Source: Sialis fuliginosa
Taxonomy: Eukaryota > Arthropoda > Insecta > Megaloptera > Sialidae
Length of the DNA: 64,000 nt
Direction: 5' to 3'
NCBI GenBank assembly: GCA_961205875.1
Contig: OY540816.1
Location: 7,388,701-7,452,700 of the forward strand
The notes under the pieces were generated by a model. It was not told the origin of the DNA. It was given only the letters and a program-made list of their open reading frames with translations, and did no database searches. Shown in pieces: positions 32,572 to 45,605 of this stretch (within the stretch, counting starts at the first letter, position 1; each line of letters begins with the position of its first letter). Made by a program: the position numbers and the translations under genes.

Positions 32572-35189
32572 TTTTAACTATACATATCAGAATTTTTTTC
32601 CAGAGTATGGACTGAACTGAACAATGTCTTTGTTTGCAACGACCCTGAAAACCTAGATGTTTTAAAGCGCTATTGATTCGAAAAGGCTTCTCTTCGCGTT
32701 TTCATGGTTTCTTAAAGGAAATGTTCGGATCGCCACTTGTCTGTTGAATCTGTATGTATAGTGACTTCCAGATTCTTTTATTAAAGTGTTTACATTGCAC
32801 ATGAGAACACGCCAAAGCTGACTCTACTACTGACTTAAAATTATCAAAGTATAAACTCGATCTATTTTATTAATACAATATTTAAATAAAAACTCATCAC
32901 TTTAGTTTATTCTCCAATTTAAAGCTTAAACTCTAATTAAAAGCTTGTACTTCGTTTTATTCATTATACTAACCGTTATAGATAGTTGCAATAATCGAAG
33001 ATTTGTATTCAAGAATGTAAGACGTAAAGACACTCGATAACGTTATAAGTTTTAATATATTTTTATTTTCTGCGTAAAAGGTGCTCTATAATCGACAAAT
33101 TTTAGGTTAAAATTTATATTGCCATCAATATAAAATTAACCGATGTTCTTATTTTGAAGGTTTTTCTCTAATGTTAATTTAATTTTGATGTTTTTTGAAG
33201 CAGGTTGCAAAAATAAATCATTTTAATAACCGCTTTTACGCGTATAATATTTTGGAAAATATGAATATGAATGTCATTGAAATTGTATGTATTTTTTTCA
33301 TGTATAATAGATTTTTCTATTACAAAAACTTCAATTCTATTTTGTAGATGAGGTCTTGAACTATACAAATATATTTTTTTAGCATTTTTTATTTATTAAG
33401 AATATTAAAAAAGGTATTTTTGCGAATGTTTGACTTTAGGCCCCGACTTTGCTATACCCGAGTATACAGCACCTTACCTTATTGATTACTAATTAAATTA
33501 AAGATGTTATAGTAAAATAAATTTGCATTTATTTTAATCACAAGTTGAGATAAATAAAATGTATACCTACGTACATAAGATAAAATTAAACTTCTTTGGG
33601 AAATACCTATTGAGAACGGTTTTGTAAGTAGAAATATCTTAATTAAAATAACTGAACTGTAATAAACAAATCACAAATCGATAACACGAATATGTAAACA
33701 AAATGCAATATTTATATTTATTTAGTTACGAAACTTAAATTAAAATCATAAATTTAAAATATGCACTTAAGGATGTATGGAAGGTATCTAATTTCAACGA
33801 GAAATAGTTGAAATTTGGAGAAGTTACTCCTTTATAAATCTTAAGTACCCACACAAAATTTCAAAAGGTTTTACAACATAGTTTGAAAGTTATTATTTTT
33901 TTAAATTAACATGGGCTCTTATGGAAGAATGGTGTATTTATGGTTAAAGTCCAATAAAACAAATGGTTCAAGCATCGAGAAAAATCTGAAATTTTCACAA
34001 CACATCACTTACATATTTAGTAACAAGTTTCATAAAAAAAATTATACACATACAGAACTAAATTGTGAGAAAAAATAACATGGGTGAAAAATATAAAAAA
34101 AAAAAAATGGCGTACTGAAATGCAATGATTTATTTTTTATTACATATTTTTTCATATACATATGTAAGCATATGAAGTACTAATATTATTATTTGCAATA
34201 CATTTGTATGTTCCACATGTGTTCTAAATAGTATATTTAAATTCAGAATAAAATTTTTTCGTATTATCAACACAAATATTATTTTTTTGGCTAAAATTCT
34301 AAAATAACAGTCAATAATGGGAAATAAGGTTTTAAACAAAAGTATTTTTATAGTTTATGTAGTTTATAAACCAATTTGACTTTCTTATAAGCATTTAAAG
34401 TGAATAATTAATAATTTGATTTTGATCGTTCATTGCATCTAGATTTACATTATTTTTGACTCAGACTGTAAAATATACATTTCACGGGCTAGTTCCTTAT
34501 TGACTGACGCCGTTCAATTAATAATTGAGAACATTTATTATTTTATCTGTGATCTTCTAATTGTAAGTTACCTAAAATAATAAATCATTTTGTATTAGAT
34601 TGACAATTTTTGCGCATGCATCAAAAATATTATCCTTTATAACTGTTAAACATTTGTACAAGGAAACCTATAAAAACATTCATTATATAAGGAAGCGGAA
34701 GTGGTTATTTAGTATTCAATAACGATTCAATATCGTTAACGATAAATGAAAAGATAACAGACGTTTTTATCGGTATTGCTAATAAATGAGACAGACCCGA
34801 CAGAAGCTCCTTCAAAATGATCGAACGTCTTGGAGTAACAAATTGATGTCAACCTAGTAAGTATATTCACAAACTTTACTCGCTTAAAAACTCATGATTC
34901 TGTTGTTGAAATAAATATTACAGCCTTCTTTATTTTATTAACTGCAAAATCGCGTTTCTGTTTTATATTACTTATCGTTGGAATTTCAATAACGCCAGGA
35001 AATATAGTTAATTGACATTTATTAATTATACTGGTAAACAGACATTTTGGTGCAGGGTTCTTAGTGTTAGTGTTCTATGAAAAATTACTTTAAAAAAAAT
35101 TATTTTTAAATATTTCGTCAATTCCTAAAAAAACTGTTGTTGCTCTAATATAGGGATTTGTTCACTTCTTCACTTATATAAACTAGTTT
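32572..35189. other. No gene or repeat recognised over 2.6 kb
   Basis: The longest stretch here free of recognisable elements. Frames of 64 and 69 codons on the minus strand (33174-33368, 34130-34339) lack motifs and have AT-driven composition. A short degenerate TAC/TAG tract near 33460 was noted. This could be host intron or intergenic DNA. Confidence 0.4.
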
Positions 35190-35996
35190 TAAGTTTCCGT
35201 AGAAAACTAGGAAACCTTATAGTTTCGCCATGTCCGTCCGTCCATCCGTCCGTTCTCAAAAATTTTAGACCGATTAAGATGAAATTTGGTATACGGACGA
35301 AGACTGAAAACCCAAAAACAGAAATGATAAGATTTTTGAAAAAAAATATTTTTTGGACCCCATTTCCATAGACTGAAAAATATATAAAAAAAAATTTTTC
35401 ACTTAAAATCCATTAAGTAGGGTGTCTTTAGATAGATCTCCTAAAATGTAATAAAAAATGTTATATGACATTTTGATTTTAACCCTTCAGTCACGATATA
35501 TTTGCGTTCAAAGTCGTGATCAGAGCGTCCCGCCCTCTATTTTCTAAAAAAATTCGAGAATATAGCTTTTAATTAGTACTTTCACTGAAAATCATAACGA
35601 ACAATGTCAAAATAATTTTGGACCCCCATCCCATAGACTGAAAAGTGAATTCACATTTTTTTCACTCACCCCATTAAGTGGGGTGTCATTAGATAAGTCT
35701 ATTAAAATGAAACAAAAAATGTTAAATGATCTTTTGATTTTAACCCTTCAGTCACGATATATTTGCATTTAAATGCCGTTATCAGAGCGTCCCCCACCCT
35801 TAATTTCTAAACCATCAATTAAAAAAATCTGAAAAAAATCAGAATGTAGCTTTTAATTAGTACTTTCAATGAAAATTATAACGAACACTGTAGTTAGAAT
35901 AGTTTATAAAAAAAATTGAAATAACTCATGTTTATAAATCGTAATGACTACGGAAACCTATCATGTGCGTGCCCAACACGCACTTGGCCGTTTTAA
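35190..35996 (+). repeat. Dispersed family P, longest copy
   Basis: Starts 'gtttccgtagaaaactagg', passes a GTCCGTCCATCC microsatellite (35231-35252) and 'gatgaaatttggtatacgg', then carries the 'ttaacccttcagtcacg' module twice (35478, 35741; 263-bp period). It ends with the GTGCGTG-ccca-ACACGCAC hairpin (35963-35981) and 'ttggccgtttta'. The module is present once at 6853-7366. No coding. Confidence 0.72.
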
Positions 35997-36073
35997 TTAG
36001 TTAAGAGGTAGTGGACATCGGGTAAGACGATATTGTGTTTTTCTTAAATATCGTTAATGAATCATTTGTTTTC

Positions 36074-36262
36074 AGGGTTCCCTAGAAAACTAGGAAACCT
36101 TATAGTTTCGCCATGTCCGTCCTCAAAATTTTTTACCGATTAAGATGAAATTTGGTATACGGACGAAGACTAATAACCCAAAAACAGAAATGATAAGATT
36201 TAAAAAAAAATTATTTGGACCCCTTTCTATAGACTAAAAAATATATTCAAAAAAAAATTTTC
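36074..36262 (+). repeat. Dispersed family P, 5' fragment
   Basis: A second start, 'gttccctagaaaactagg', repeats the first 190 bp or so of the family ('gatgaaatttggtatacgg', 'acagaaatgataag') and stops, about 80 bp after the full copy. Confidence 0.68.
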
Positions 36263-37770
36263 ACACATAAGAGCGTCGCGGGCCGCGGATTGGCCAGCTC
36301 TAATCTAATCCTTACTGTTAATGCGAGTAAAATATCATGCGCAATGCTGAATACATCCTTCTAAATTAAAAAATATCTATACAAGGTGCACAGTTTAAAA
36401 GCATCACCATTTAACCATTGCTATCTTTTTTATTACTGGAGATAGAGCTTGGTTTAAAATTTAAATAAGAGAACATTGTTTTTCCGAATATTTTAAACCG
36501 TAATTTTAATACTCACAGTAATTTCCGGTTTAACTGGAAGTGATGTCAACTCTTGTTTTTAAATGAAGACTTATATTTTTTACTACGGTATCTTATTCTA
36601 ATTAAGCAGCTTTAGACGGAACAAATTTTGTCCGGATTTAATGTTTGTTTTTATAAACTGCTTTTTTTTTTTTAAAAAGACAATTAATTAGTTTTTTTTT
36701 TCAACTTTTGATATTCAATTTTTAAATCATTTTCTTATACATATATAGAAAATTTAAAAAAAATCTGTAATTGTTCTCCAAATATTATATCAAAATAATA
36801 TATGTATAATTAATACAAATGTTTCATCCCCGATTTGTAATTAATGAGAGTGTTATATCGTGGAGAGACTACTATTTATATAAACAATTTATCTTATAAA
36901 TAATTTATAAAATGTCAGTAGGTAGGCTATGTTAAAACAATGTGTTGATTACATAGCTCATAATACAAAACAAACATAATAATATACATATATTTAGAAC
37001 ATAACAATACCTAGGTCATATTTGTACAGATATGTAAACAAAATTAAATTAATTGAGGCATTACATTATAATGGAATTCATGTGTTTTGTACAAGTGAAA
37101 TATGCTCTGGAAATATTGATTAATTAAAAATTAAAGAATGTTTTAAACGACTACTTTGAAAATACGGATCTAGAAAATTTTAAAATACAGTCGGGACTCG
37201 TTTATCTGAAATACCAAGTTTCGTTTATTCGAAATTTTTTCTCCTCCTTCACCTCCCACTATTCTCGAGTCATGGCGTAAACATATTTTATAAATTTTTG
37301 TAGAATTAATTAGAGACCTCCCCTTCTAATTCGGTAACTACTGGCTCAATCTGAAAATAATTTGGTAACGAGGTTTTGGTGGGACTACCAACGACAAATA
37401 CTAAAATCAACAATATCATTTCAAATTTTGGAGAAATAGGGAGGGGCGTCATAGAATTAATTTTATTTTTTTAATATTCAGGCATGTGGGATGTCTTAAT
37501 GTAGATCTAAATTAGTAGAATATGACCCTATTTTTATATTTTTTTCTAACTCAAAAATACACCTGTAATTGGCTCCAAACAGTCAATGTAGTATGTACTT
37601 CGGAACCCTTATGGCATACACCTGTGTATGTCTTGACCGATTTTTTTTATATTACACTAGACATGTGAGGACCTATATATATGTATCAAGACATTTATTT
37701 TCTATAAAAAAGTTTTATATATTTATTCGTATGCTCATTATTTTGAAAATAACAGACAAGGGACATAATG
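36263..37770. other. No gene; isolated pogo-like end at 37191
   Basis: 'tacagtcgggactcgtttatc' from 37190 resembles a pogo/Tigger left terminus after TA, but no inverted partner was found. Around 36275-36300 a short GC-rich block (CGCGGGCCGCGG) stands out. Otherwise AT-rich and empty. Confidence 0.35.
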
Positions 37771-37772
37771 TA

Positions 37773-38284
37773 CTGGCACCAGTTATGACCGCTATAAGAG
37801 CAAGTCTTACTGTTTTCGTGATTGACGGGCTTCTTTTTTTTGTAATTCTCATGAACTCATATTACTAATAAAACAAGTAACTCTTTATTTAATCAATTTA
37901 ATTACCAAAGTCCGCAAATATAGTTTGTTTTTTTAATTATAGCTTTTTATTTTGTTTATGTTTTTTCTCCAGTAATGGATAAAATAAAACCAGTAATGAG
38001 CACGCAGTGATGGACACTTGCAAATGATAACAAAATGATAAGTAGGTACTACGACACGAAAGATATAAAGTAAGAATCGTCAATGAAACAATGTAAAGCA
38101 GTTGCTATGATAATATAATAATTAATAAATAAATATCCACCATTTAGACACCTATTGTCATCAAATCACGCCGTAAGACAGTAAAATGTATATAGATTAA
38201 TATTCAGAAATGGTAGTTATCAAATATCAACAAATATTTCTAATTCAGTACATTTAATTATATCATATTCAAGACTGCTGCTAG
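37773..38284. mobile_element. TA-flanked TIR element (family J), copy 2
   Basis: CTGGCACCAGTTATG (37773) after TA; the eroded right end 'actgctgctag' (38284) lies before TA. Not interrupted where copy 1 carries its nested element, but holds about 190 extra bases (about 37972-38158) absent from copy 1. The 99-codon frame ending within it is not conserved in the other copies. Confidence 0.7.
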
Positions 38285-38871
38285 TACCTTATCTATAAAT
38301 AACTTAAACTCAGAATTTTGGATTGATATAACAACAATAGATAATTAGTTTTAATAGATTTTGTCACCTGTAATGACATTTTTATAAATAATTTAAAGTC
38401 GTTTTTTATATATTCATTTAGCTTAATAAGTTTTTTGTAAATTAAAAGCTCCCAAAACAACACTCCATCGATCGCCGTAAAAGTTTTTAACATATTTGAC
38501 AGGTTGACTTTAATTAATACCGGTACACCGATATTACTATATCGTATAGCTTTTTCGTATTACATTGTAATATCCAGTTTGCTGACAGCTTTTCATATAA
38601 AGATGATGTTGAAACTCTTTAGTTAATAACTCTTAACTATAGCTCCTCGCGTCTTTTGTCGTTCACTATAAGAGATAGTATCGTATATAAGATGTGTAAA
38701 CTATGCATGAGCTAACAGGTACTCGAATCAAGGGGATGAGAATGTCAACGTCAGTTTATAGATTGCATATCGTATGCAGAATATGGGTATTGTGTATGTA
38801 TTTTTAATTAACGTATGTATGTCATCTTTTCAAAACAAATGTTATGTGTATGACATTGTATGTATATTATA

Positions 38872-39245
38872 CAGGGCTTCGAACCGTTATTTTTTTCGTT
38901 TCGGTTTTCGTTCCGGTTCGAGTAAAAAAATATATTTCGGTTCGGTTCCGGTTTTCGTTCCGCAAAAAATAACGGTTTTTTCGGTTTTCGGTTCAGCTCC
39001 GAGTGAAAAATTATTTGTATTAAAAAAAAATGTCTACCATAATTTAGAATATTTTATGATACTTGTATGATAGTCCGAACGACAATTGAAGTGGGAATTA
39101 AGATCATGTTAACGCGCGTATTTTAACATGTACTGAACCGTAAAAGCCGATATTTTTTTTCGGTTCTGTTCCGGTTTTCGTTCCGGCAAAAAATAACGGG
39201 TTTTCCGGTTTTCGGTTTTCGGTTCAGTTCCGGTTCGAAGTCCTG
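38872..39245. mobile_element. hAT-type MITE, copy 2
   Basis: Same family as 12280-12638 in the opposite orientation: CAGGGCTTCGAACCG at 38872, 'cggttcgaagtcctg' ending 39245, and inside 'gcgcgtattttaacatg' inverted relative to copy 1. The flanks (ATATTATA left, AATTATAT right) no longer match, so the TSD is eroded or the site rearranged. Confidence 0.85.
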
Positions 39246-39269
39246 AATTATATGTATATTAGTCATTTT

Positions 39270-39990
39270 TATTTTCATATACCATGTGTATATGAAATAT
39301 ACATACATATAGTATAAGTAAGTATAGTGAAGCCGATTTTTTTCGAAATCCGGATTTTGATGGAATTATCCATTTTGACCTTTTCTTAATCCATTCTGAC
39401 TATTTTCGCCATGATGTCTGTGTGTCTGTCGGTTGGTAAGCGCTGTAATTCAAATACGACAAATCGTAGAAGGATGAAATTTTATATTTAAGATTAATTT
39501 TTGTCTGGGAAGAAAACGTCCTATTTTTGAAAACGATCTTTCAACCGGATAGGTACGGATGTTTACCTACGTCGATTTTTGAATTTTTCGAATTGCTCTG
39601 AAACAGTGCGAAATAGAGAAAAATGGTCAAGTTAAAAATTGTAGGTAATATCAATCAGCAGAAATTCTACGTTATAAAGAAGAAGAATATTAATATCTAT
39701 AATTTATGTTCTATTCATTTTTTCGTAAAAACGAATTTTTGAAAAATTTTATTATAATTCAAATGGTTCATAACAGAGAAGAAATATCTGACATGAGTGT
39801 CATGGGACTTTCTTATACGTATTACAGAGATTGAACAGTGTGTGTGTTTGTCATAGGTATCATGGGACTTTCTTATACGTAATACTGAGAGTGAACAGTG
39901 TAGGTGAATCTAAATAATTACATAAAAAATTCTTTCTGGCTAAATCATAAATGTTGGAAAAAAATATATGGGGAATAAATTATAGATAAT
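39270..39990 (+). repeat. Dispersed family K, copy 2
   Basis: Follows 14665-15430 from 'accatgtgtatatgaaat' to the 'tggggaataaattatag' block, with a local duplication of 'catgggactttcttatacg' (about 39806 and 39866) near its end. It has a shorter microsatellite and no TTAGG tract. Confidence 0.68.
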
Positions 39991-40795
39991 AACATACTCG
40001 ACATTATTGAAATTAAAAGAATATAATATTGATATCTTGTTATTTAAAATACAGTTATGAAAAGTGTTCAATAAATGTTTTTTTAAAATGATAAAAATGT
40101 TTGTCACCTTATTATTTATTCGTTAACAAACTTTTAGATATCTATATATTTATTTTGATAAAAATTATGTTTCGTAATAAAGTTATATTACCCGAATCTT
40201 CTCACATACATATATTGAGCTTTCGTTGAAAAAAAGCTTACGAGAAATTCCCACTAGGGTGGGTTAACGGCATCTCCCACTGGATCTGCGCCTGTCTGAT
40301 TATTTCTGGCTCATGGCCAACAGTGTATAAAAATATTGAATGTCTTTTGTCTCGTACAAGACAAAAGACGAATGCACTGGCGGTATGTATAACACACAGC
40401 GTCTGTTATTATCCAAATTGTTGTTAATTGGGGCATAAATAAAACATAATTGCATGTTATAAATACTCTAGTAGCAATTGTTATATTTGGAAAACTACTT
40501 AGTATAGAATATAGACGTATAATAGTTACATAATATACATATAAATGCCAAATTAATTTTACAAATAGAATGTGGTGTCTTTTTTAGTATTTTATTACAT
40601 AAATGTATTTTATTGTAAGTATACCAATTAACTTTTAAGAAAGTGTTAACATTTTTATATTTAATATTTTTAATAAAAAATCACGCTTTTCTTTTAACTT
40701 TTTATTGTATCATAATCAAAATAATTTATTGGCTTTTTTATGTTTCTAGTTTAATCTATTATATTAAATAAATAAAATATTGATACTGATATATA

Positions 40796-41204
40796 CAGTG
40801 TATTCCAAGTTGATTAAGACATAGGAAATTTAACATGGGGACGATTAGAAATTTTATAGTAACCTTTGGTCAAATTTAACGATGTGTGATTGGTGCATTT
40901 TGAAATGCCGCCTTGAAACTAACTGATAAATTTTAAATTAATAAATAGTATTTTGTTTTCAAGTTTAATGAAGAATAAAATACATTAATGAAATTAAAGT
41001 AAGCATCCTAGATAAATTTATAATAATATTTTTTGGCTGATATAAATTTGAAAACAAAATACTAATTACTATTTTATTAAATTTTGTAGCGACATTTCAA
41101 AATGCACCAATCACACATCGTTAAATTTGACCAAAGGTTACTACAATACTTCTCATTGCCCCCATGTTAAATTTCCTATGTCTTAATCAACTTGGAATAC
41201 ACTG
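40796..41204. mobile_element. Palindromic TA-type MITE, copy 1, 409 bp
   Basis: CAGTGTATTCCAAGTTGATT at 40796 with its inverse ending 41204; TA on both sides (40794-40795, 41205-41206). The arms remain paired for about 120 bp or more ('aatttaacgatgtgtgattg' inverted at about 41110-41130). The second copy is at 56849-57237. Non-coding. Confidence 0.9.
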
Positions 41205-41576
41205 TATGTATATTAATAAATACAATTTTTGTCATTTTTATTAATCATCTGGAAACTATTTTTGACAAAAATAATATTAATTCAATTGCTGTTATTAAAT
41301 AAACGTAAAAAATTCCGAGTCGAGCCTCCCGTACTATAGATTTAGCAAAGTTTAAAACTAATTTAGATTAGTTTTAAAAACCGTCAAAAAAACTTAAAAT
41401 TTTATTTTTATAGTTAAGTTATATTATAATAATTGGTCCACCATTTACTATAACTATGCCAAATCTCACAATCAGCTTTCTAGGTTAAACAGTTCAGTAG
41501 TCAGAAGGCTGTAACTGACAGATAGACAGACATAGTGTTGATTCCATAAGTGTTCCGTTTTTTAGATTTCGATTAA

Positions 41577-42275
41577 GGGGGCAGACCCAGTTGGAACTTC
41601 CAAAAAAAAGCTCTTTTTTAGAATTTTTTTTGGCCACGCATTAAAATAATTAATAAAAAATATTTTTCCACATGAAAAATATGTATTTACAGAAAATGGC
41701 AAAATATTAAAAATTAAGTGGGATACAGCAAATTTGGGAGGGGTCAAAAAAAAGTGTTTTGCCGTGATCACTGCTGATCGTCACTAGATCATCTGAAATA
41801 AAAAAAAACAAAAAGGATCATTAGCTAATGACATAATGCTCCGGATGAACGAAGGGATTTGAAAAATTTTGAATTTTCGCAAAAAGGGGGATATTGAAAT
41901 TCAAAGTTCTTTATTTTATTAAAATTTCACTCGCATTTTCGGCTATAAAAAAATAATAATCGTCCAAATAAAAATCCTTCGTTCATCCGGAGGACAATTA
42001 TGTATAGAATAAGTGAGAAAAATTTCAAACCAATCGGCAAAGCCGTTCTCAAGTTACAGTGATCACCGACTTCGAAAACATGGTTTCGAGAAAAACGCGT
42101 TGAAAGTTTTGAGTACTATTTGCATGCAGATAAAAAAATAATTTTTGAACTTACACTGAATCGTCTATGGACAGGACATTTGTCTGAAATTTTCAGAGAA
42201 TACTTTTGAAATATTCTACTTTGAGAAAATGCAAAAAAAATGAATTTTTTGAAAATTTTAACTGGGTCTACCCCC
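41577..42275. mobile_element. TTAA-flanked TIR element, 699 bp
   Basis: GGGGGCAGACCCAGTTG (41577) and 'aactgggtctaccccc' (42275) are inverted with one mismatch. Each end is flanked by TTAA (41573-41576, 42276-42279), the target of piggyBac- and Kolobok-type transposases. The interior contains 'ttcgttcatccgg' twice in inverted arrangement (about 41846 and 41990). No transposase. Confidence 0.85.
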
Positions 42276-42279
42276 TTAA

Positions 42280-43309
42280 TATAATTACCTATGTATATTA
42301 CCTATTATTTAATGTAATATCGATTTAAACATTTATTTATTAGGAGGTAAATCTATGTGTTTTTAGAATGAAATAAATGAGTACGTAACTTGTGTATTAT
42401 TATGTATTAAGTAAGTAATTTTATACAAAACGCTTTATTTGAAATGTCCTTAATTGGAACACAGCCAAGTAGGTTTATTTTTGAAACCATAAAAAATGTA
42501 CATAGCATAACATAATACACATACACATATCAAAAGAAAAAGCTCATAACATTTTTTTCTGTTTACTTCATTTCTTTATTTTAAGATACAATAAAAAGTA
42601 AATTTTTTCTAGCGTTTAGTGGGCGTTTGTTTACATCGTTTGTAAATGTTTATTTAAAAATTAAGAGTTGATAAATTAAACATCATAAAAATTTGATATA
42701 TTAGTGAAGTATTATAAGCTAATGAATGAGTTGTAAGATATAATAAATCAGTAATGCAAAAATAATAAATCTTAAATAATGAAATTACTTTTGTTAGAAC
42801 AATTGTATCTATTTACCTATATTGGATTCAATTTATTTAGTATTTATCAACATTGGTTATTTTCAAATGTTAAATAGGGTAGGTATTATAAATATTTCTA
42901 CATTTCGTTACAGATGTGCGTTTTAAAATTGACAAAAATAATAGGGTAACGTCTAGTAATTATACATATATCAGTTAATGGGGTAACCAGGATTTCTTAA
43001 GGACAGTATTTATGTATAGCGAGCTATTGACATATAACATATATATTTTATATAAACAGGGTGACCAATATAATGTGTCCACCGCTGTTGAATTTTTATG
43101 GCAAACTTCTATTGAAAAAAAATTCTTATGCACAAAAGTTACACGGTTTGAAGGATGACATCAATGTACTATGGTTAATTTTTCTTTAGGTAACGGTTTC
43201 ATGGTCATTTGAAGGTCAACTCCATTTTTTAAAATGGAGATTCGTGTAGGTACTACATTAAGAAAATAAGTTTTCTATGAAATATTTTTTCCTAAAAATT
43301 TATTACGTA
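42280..43309. other. No gene; isolated element end near 43058
   Basis: 'acagggtgaccaatataatg' at 43057 looks like a TIR end without a detectable partner. The rest is AT-rich and featureless. Confidence 0.35.
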
Positions 43310-43660
43310 ACATTTGTCGTTCTTGAGATATCTTGAAAAAATAAATATTTTGGGGAGTCACCCCTCTCTCTTACACACGATTTTGATGATTTTGAAATGG
43401 GACCGTCCTCAAGCCAGACCCAACCATCCGACCAAGTTTCAATAATATCGGTTCAGTGGTTCATGAGTTATGCGTGTGACAAGGATTCAGGGGACAGACG
43501 GACAAACGGACGGACAGACAGACAGACACGGAACGAAAAGTGTTTGTCTTGACGTGAAACGGATAGATCAATTTAAAATTTTGAAATCGGAGAATATTTT
43601 TTTTGTCTCAATCTGAAACGATCACAAAGCTTCTCGTATCTTCGATATTGCGAGAAAACA
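43310..43660 (+). repeat. Dispersed family L, 3' half
   Basis: From 'aacatttgtcgttcttgag' through 'gtcacccctctctcttac', 'gttatgcgtgtgacaagg' and the GACGGACAGACAGAC tract to 'tcgatattgcgag'. The first half of the family is missing. Confidence 0.7.
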
Positions 43661-44115
43661 AAAATAATTAGTGAACAAAAATGATTAAAAAAATATACTT
43701 TTATTTATTACTCAAGGCAACATTCGCAATAATATTCGCATTTTTTCTGAAAATATGATCGAAAATGTAACTCGATTTATCTGCACTGAAATATCGCGAT
43801 CCTGAGAATGTGCACATAATTCGTTAAAAATTGAATTCTGCGTTTCATATCAGACAAAGTGAAGAAATAACAAGGAAAGCTTTTCTACTATATTCAATAA
43901 ATCAAGCACAGAAATGATCGCGAAACGTGTTGAACAGCGAAGCCATCGAACAAAACAATGAAAGGGGAAAAACAATTCTCGTATTCGGGACACCGTGATA
44001 GATGGCCGGGGCGCCGCAGTGTCTAGCGAACATTCGGGGTGCGTCAACGCCGGCACGTATGCGATCATACACAAACAGACAATAGTGGCAAATAAATTGT
44101 GCGCCGCGCCGCACC
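43661..44115. other. GC- and CpG-richer unique segment
   Basis: From about 43985 to 44115 the sequence is distinctly richer in GC and CG dinucleotides ('gatggccggggcgccgcag', 'caacgccggcacg', 'gtgcgccgcgccgcacc') than anything nearby. Two overlapping minus-strand frames (43850-44074, 43902-44132) cross it without motifs. It might be part of a host exon or CpG-rich promoter split by the hAT insertion at 44116, or a GC-rich repeat. Confidence 0.3.
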
Positions 44116-44837
44116 CAGGGCCGGATTAACAACGTAGCAGGAGTAGCAAATGCTACGGGCCCCGCGTCTCTGGGGGCCCCGCGACTTTGCGGAAAAATAT
44201 CTCTTATTGGACTTACCGTCCAATGGTTGATACGGGGTGTCCAAATCTACAAAAATTAATAATTTAAATTTAGGGTTTCCGATCTCGATTCGACTTAATC
44301 AAAAAATCGATTTTTGAAGCTCCGATCTTTGATTTTTTTAATCGATTTTTCTAAATTTGCTCAAATCAAATCAAGAAAATTTTGTTTGTAAAAGTGGTGT
44401 TTTATTATACACACCTCAAAAAAATTAAAGGATAATTAAAAAAAAGCAAAACAAAAAATTCAAATTTTCAGTTATATTTCCGCGAAAATTAATTTAATTT
44501 ACTTGTTCCAAAGCACATTTAAAAGTTTGTGCTTTCTAATGTTTGAATAAAAATTTCAACAAATTTTATCATCCCTTTCCGTTCTTTGCCAAGGGTTAAA
44601 AAGGTTCAAAAAAATTCCCTTAATTTTTTATAAACTTATCAATTTTTTTAAGGATTGTATATTCTAAATCAAGTCAGTCATGTGCCAAAAAATCCTATTG
44701 ACTTTTTTTGGAGGGAGTGGGTGAAGCTATCGATTTACTCCCCGAGTTTCACCCCCCCCCCCCCCCCCCCGTCGCCACTGCCAAGGACCTTTTTATAACA
44801 TTTGCTACAGGCCCCGCGCTTGCTTAATCCGGCCCTG
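44116..44837. mobile_element. hAT-type MITE (CAGGGCCGGATTAA), 722 bp
   Basis: CAGGGCCGGATTAA at 44116 and TTAATCCGGCCCTG at 44837 are inverted, and the 8-bp GCCGCACC is perfectly duplicated (44108-44115, 44838-44845). Sub-terminal 'aaatgctac' and 'ggccccgcg' are also inverted. An 18-20-base C run (about 44752-44770) lies near the right arm. CAGGGCCGGATTA ends are widespread among arthropod hAT MITEs. No transposase. Confidence 0.93.
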
Positions 44838-44932
44838 GCCGCACCGGTTCAGTTACAAGAATATAGGGTAAGGTTTCTCAAGTCGTACCTACCCCGTAAG
44901 GGAAAATGGATATAGACTGAAAAATATGTGTA

Positions 44933-45605
44933 GGGTAAAGACTCCAGTAGTCAGCCTTTTAACTAAAATCTCAAATTGAAATAAATATGTTTCTGCTGTT
45001 AAATGTACCAAAAAAATTAAAACAGTATGAAATGAACAGTCATTTATGTCTTTTATAAGAAAATTTAACAAAGTTTCTAAACTTCTTCAAAAAAATTGTA
45101 AATAATATCAAACAAAATATAACAGTTTTTGCCAGTACTCAGCCTCTAAAATCTAATAGTCAGCCTTATCATGACCAGTACTCAGCCACCCTATAGTATT
45201 TATATTTTATAATTTTTTTTTTCATATAATATGACATCTATGTAGTTTTATTATTTTTACGTTAAAAATAGTTAAACACCTTGTTATGAATAAACATCCT
45301 TGAGTTATAAGACAATGATAATAAAATATAGAAATGTTTATCTAATTTGTGACCACTTCTCGTTACAAAAAAAAACAGCGCGTCGTTCATATCCACAAAT
45401 GTCAACTGCCAAACCTGGAATGAACATTGATTTCTTTGTTGACCGAAAAGTTATTGCTTTGAATTTGTGTGTAACAGCCAATCATAAGTTAGAGAATTAT
45501 TTAAACTTTTTTATTGTAGAATTTGTGTGTAAACTTTATTTATAATCACTTAAAGACCAAAAAGGCTGACTACTGGTGCATGGCTGACTATAGGTGTCGT
45601 TACCC
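44933..45605. mobile_element. Inner TA-flanked MITE with AGTCAGCC sub-repeats
   Basis: GGGTAAAGACTCCAGTAG (44933) and 'ctataggtgtcgttaccc' (45605) sit between TA pairs (44931-44932, 45606-45607). The motif CAGTAGTCAGCC or variants appears at about 44951, 45133, 45156, 45175 and inverted at 45563 and 45582, an unusual distribution throughout the element. An 81-codon frame (45300-45545) lies between the sub-repeats without recognised motifs. Confidence 0.8.

Noticed and set aside
43850..44132. Overlapping 74- and 76-codon frames in the CpG-rich segment
   Set aside because: They occupy two frames of the same DNA, one runs into the hAT MITE, and neither has a recognisable motif. A host exon remains possible but unsupported.
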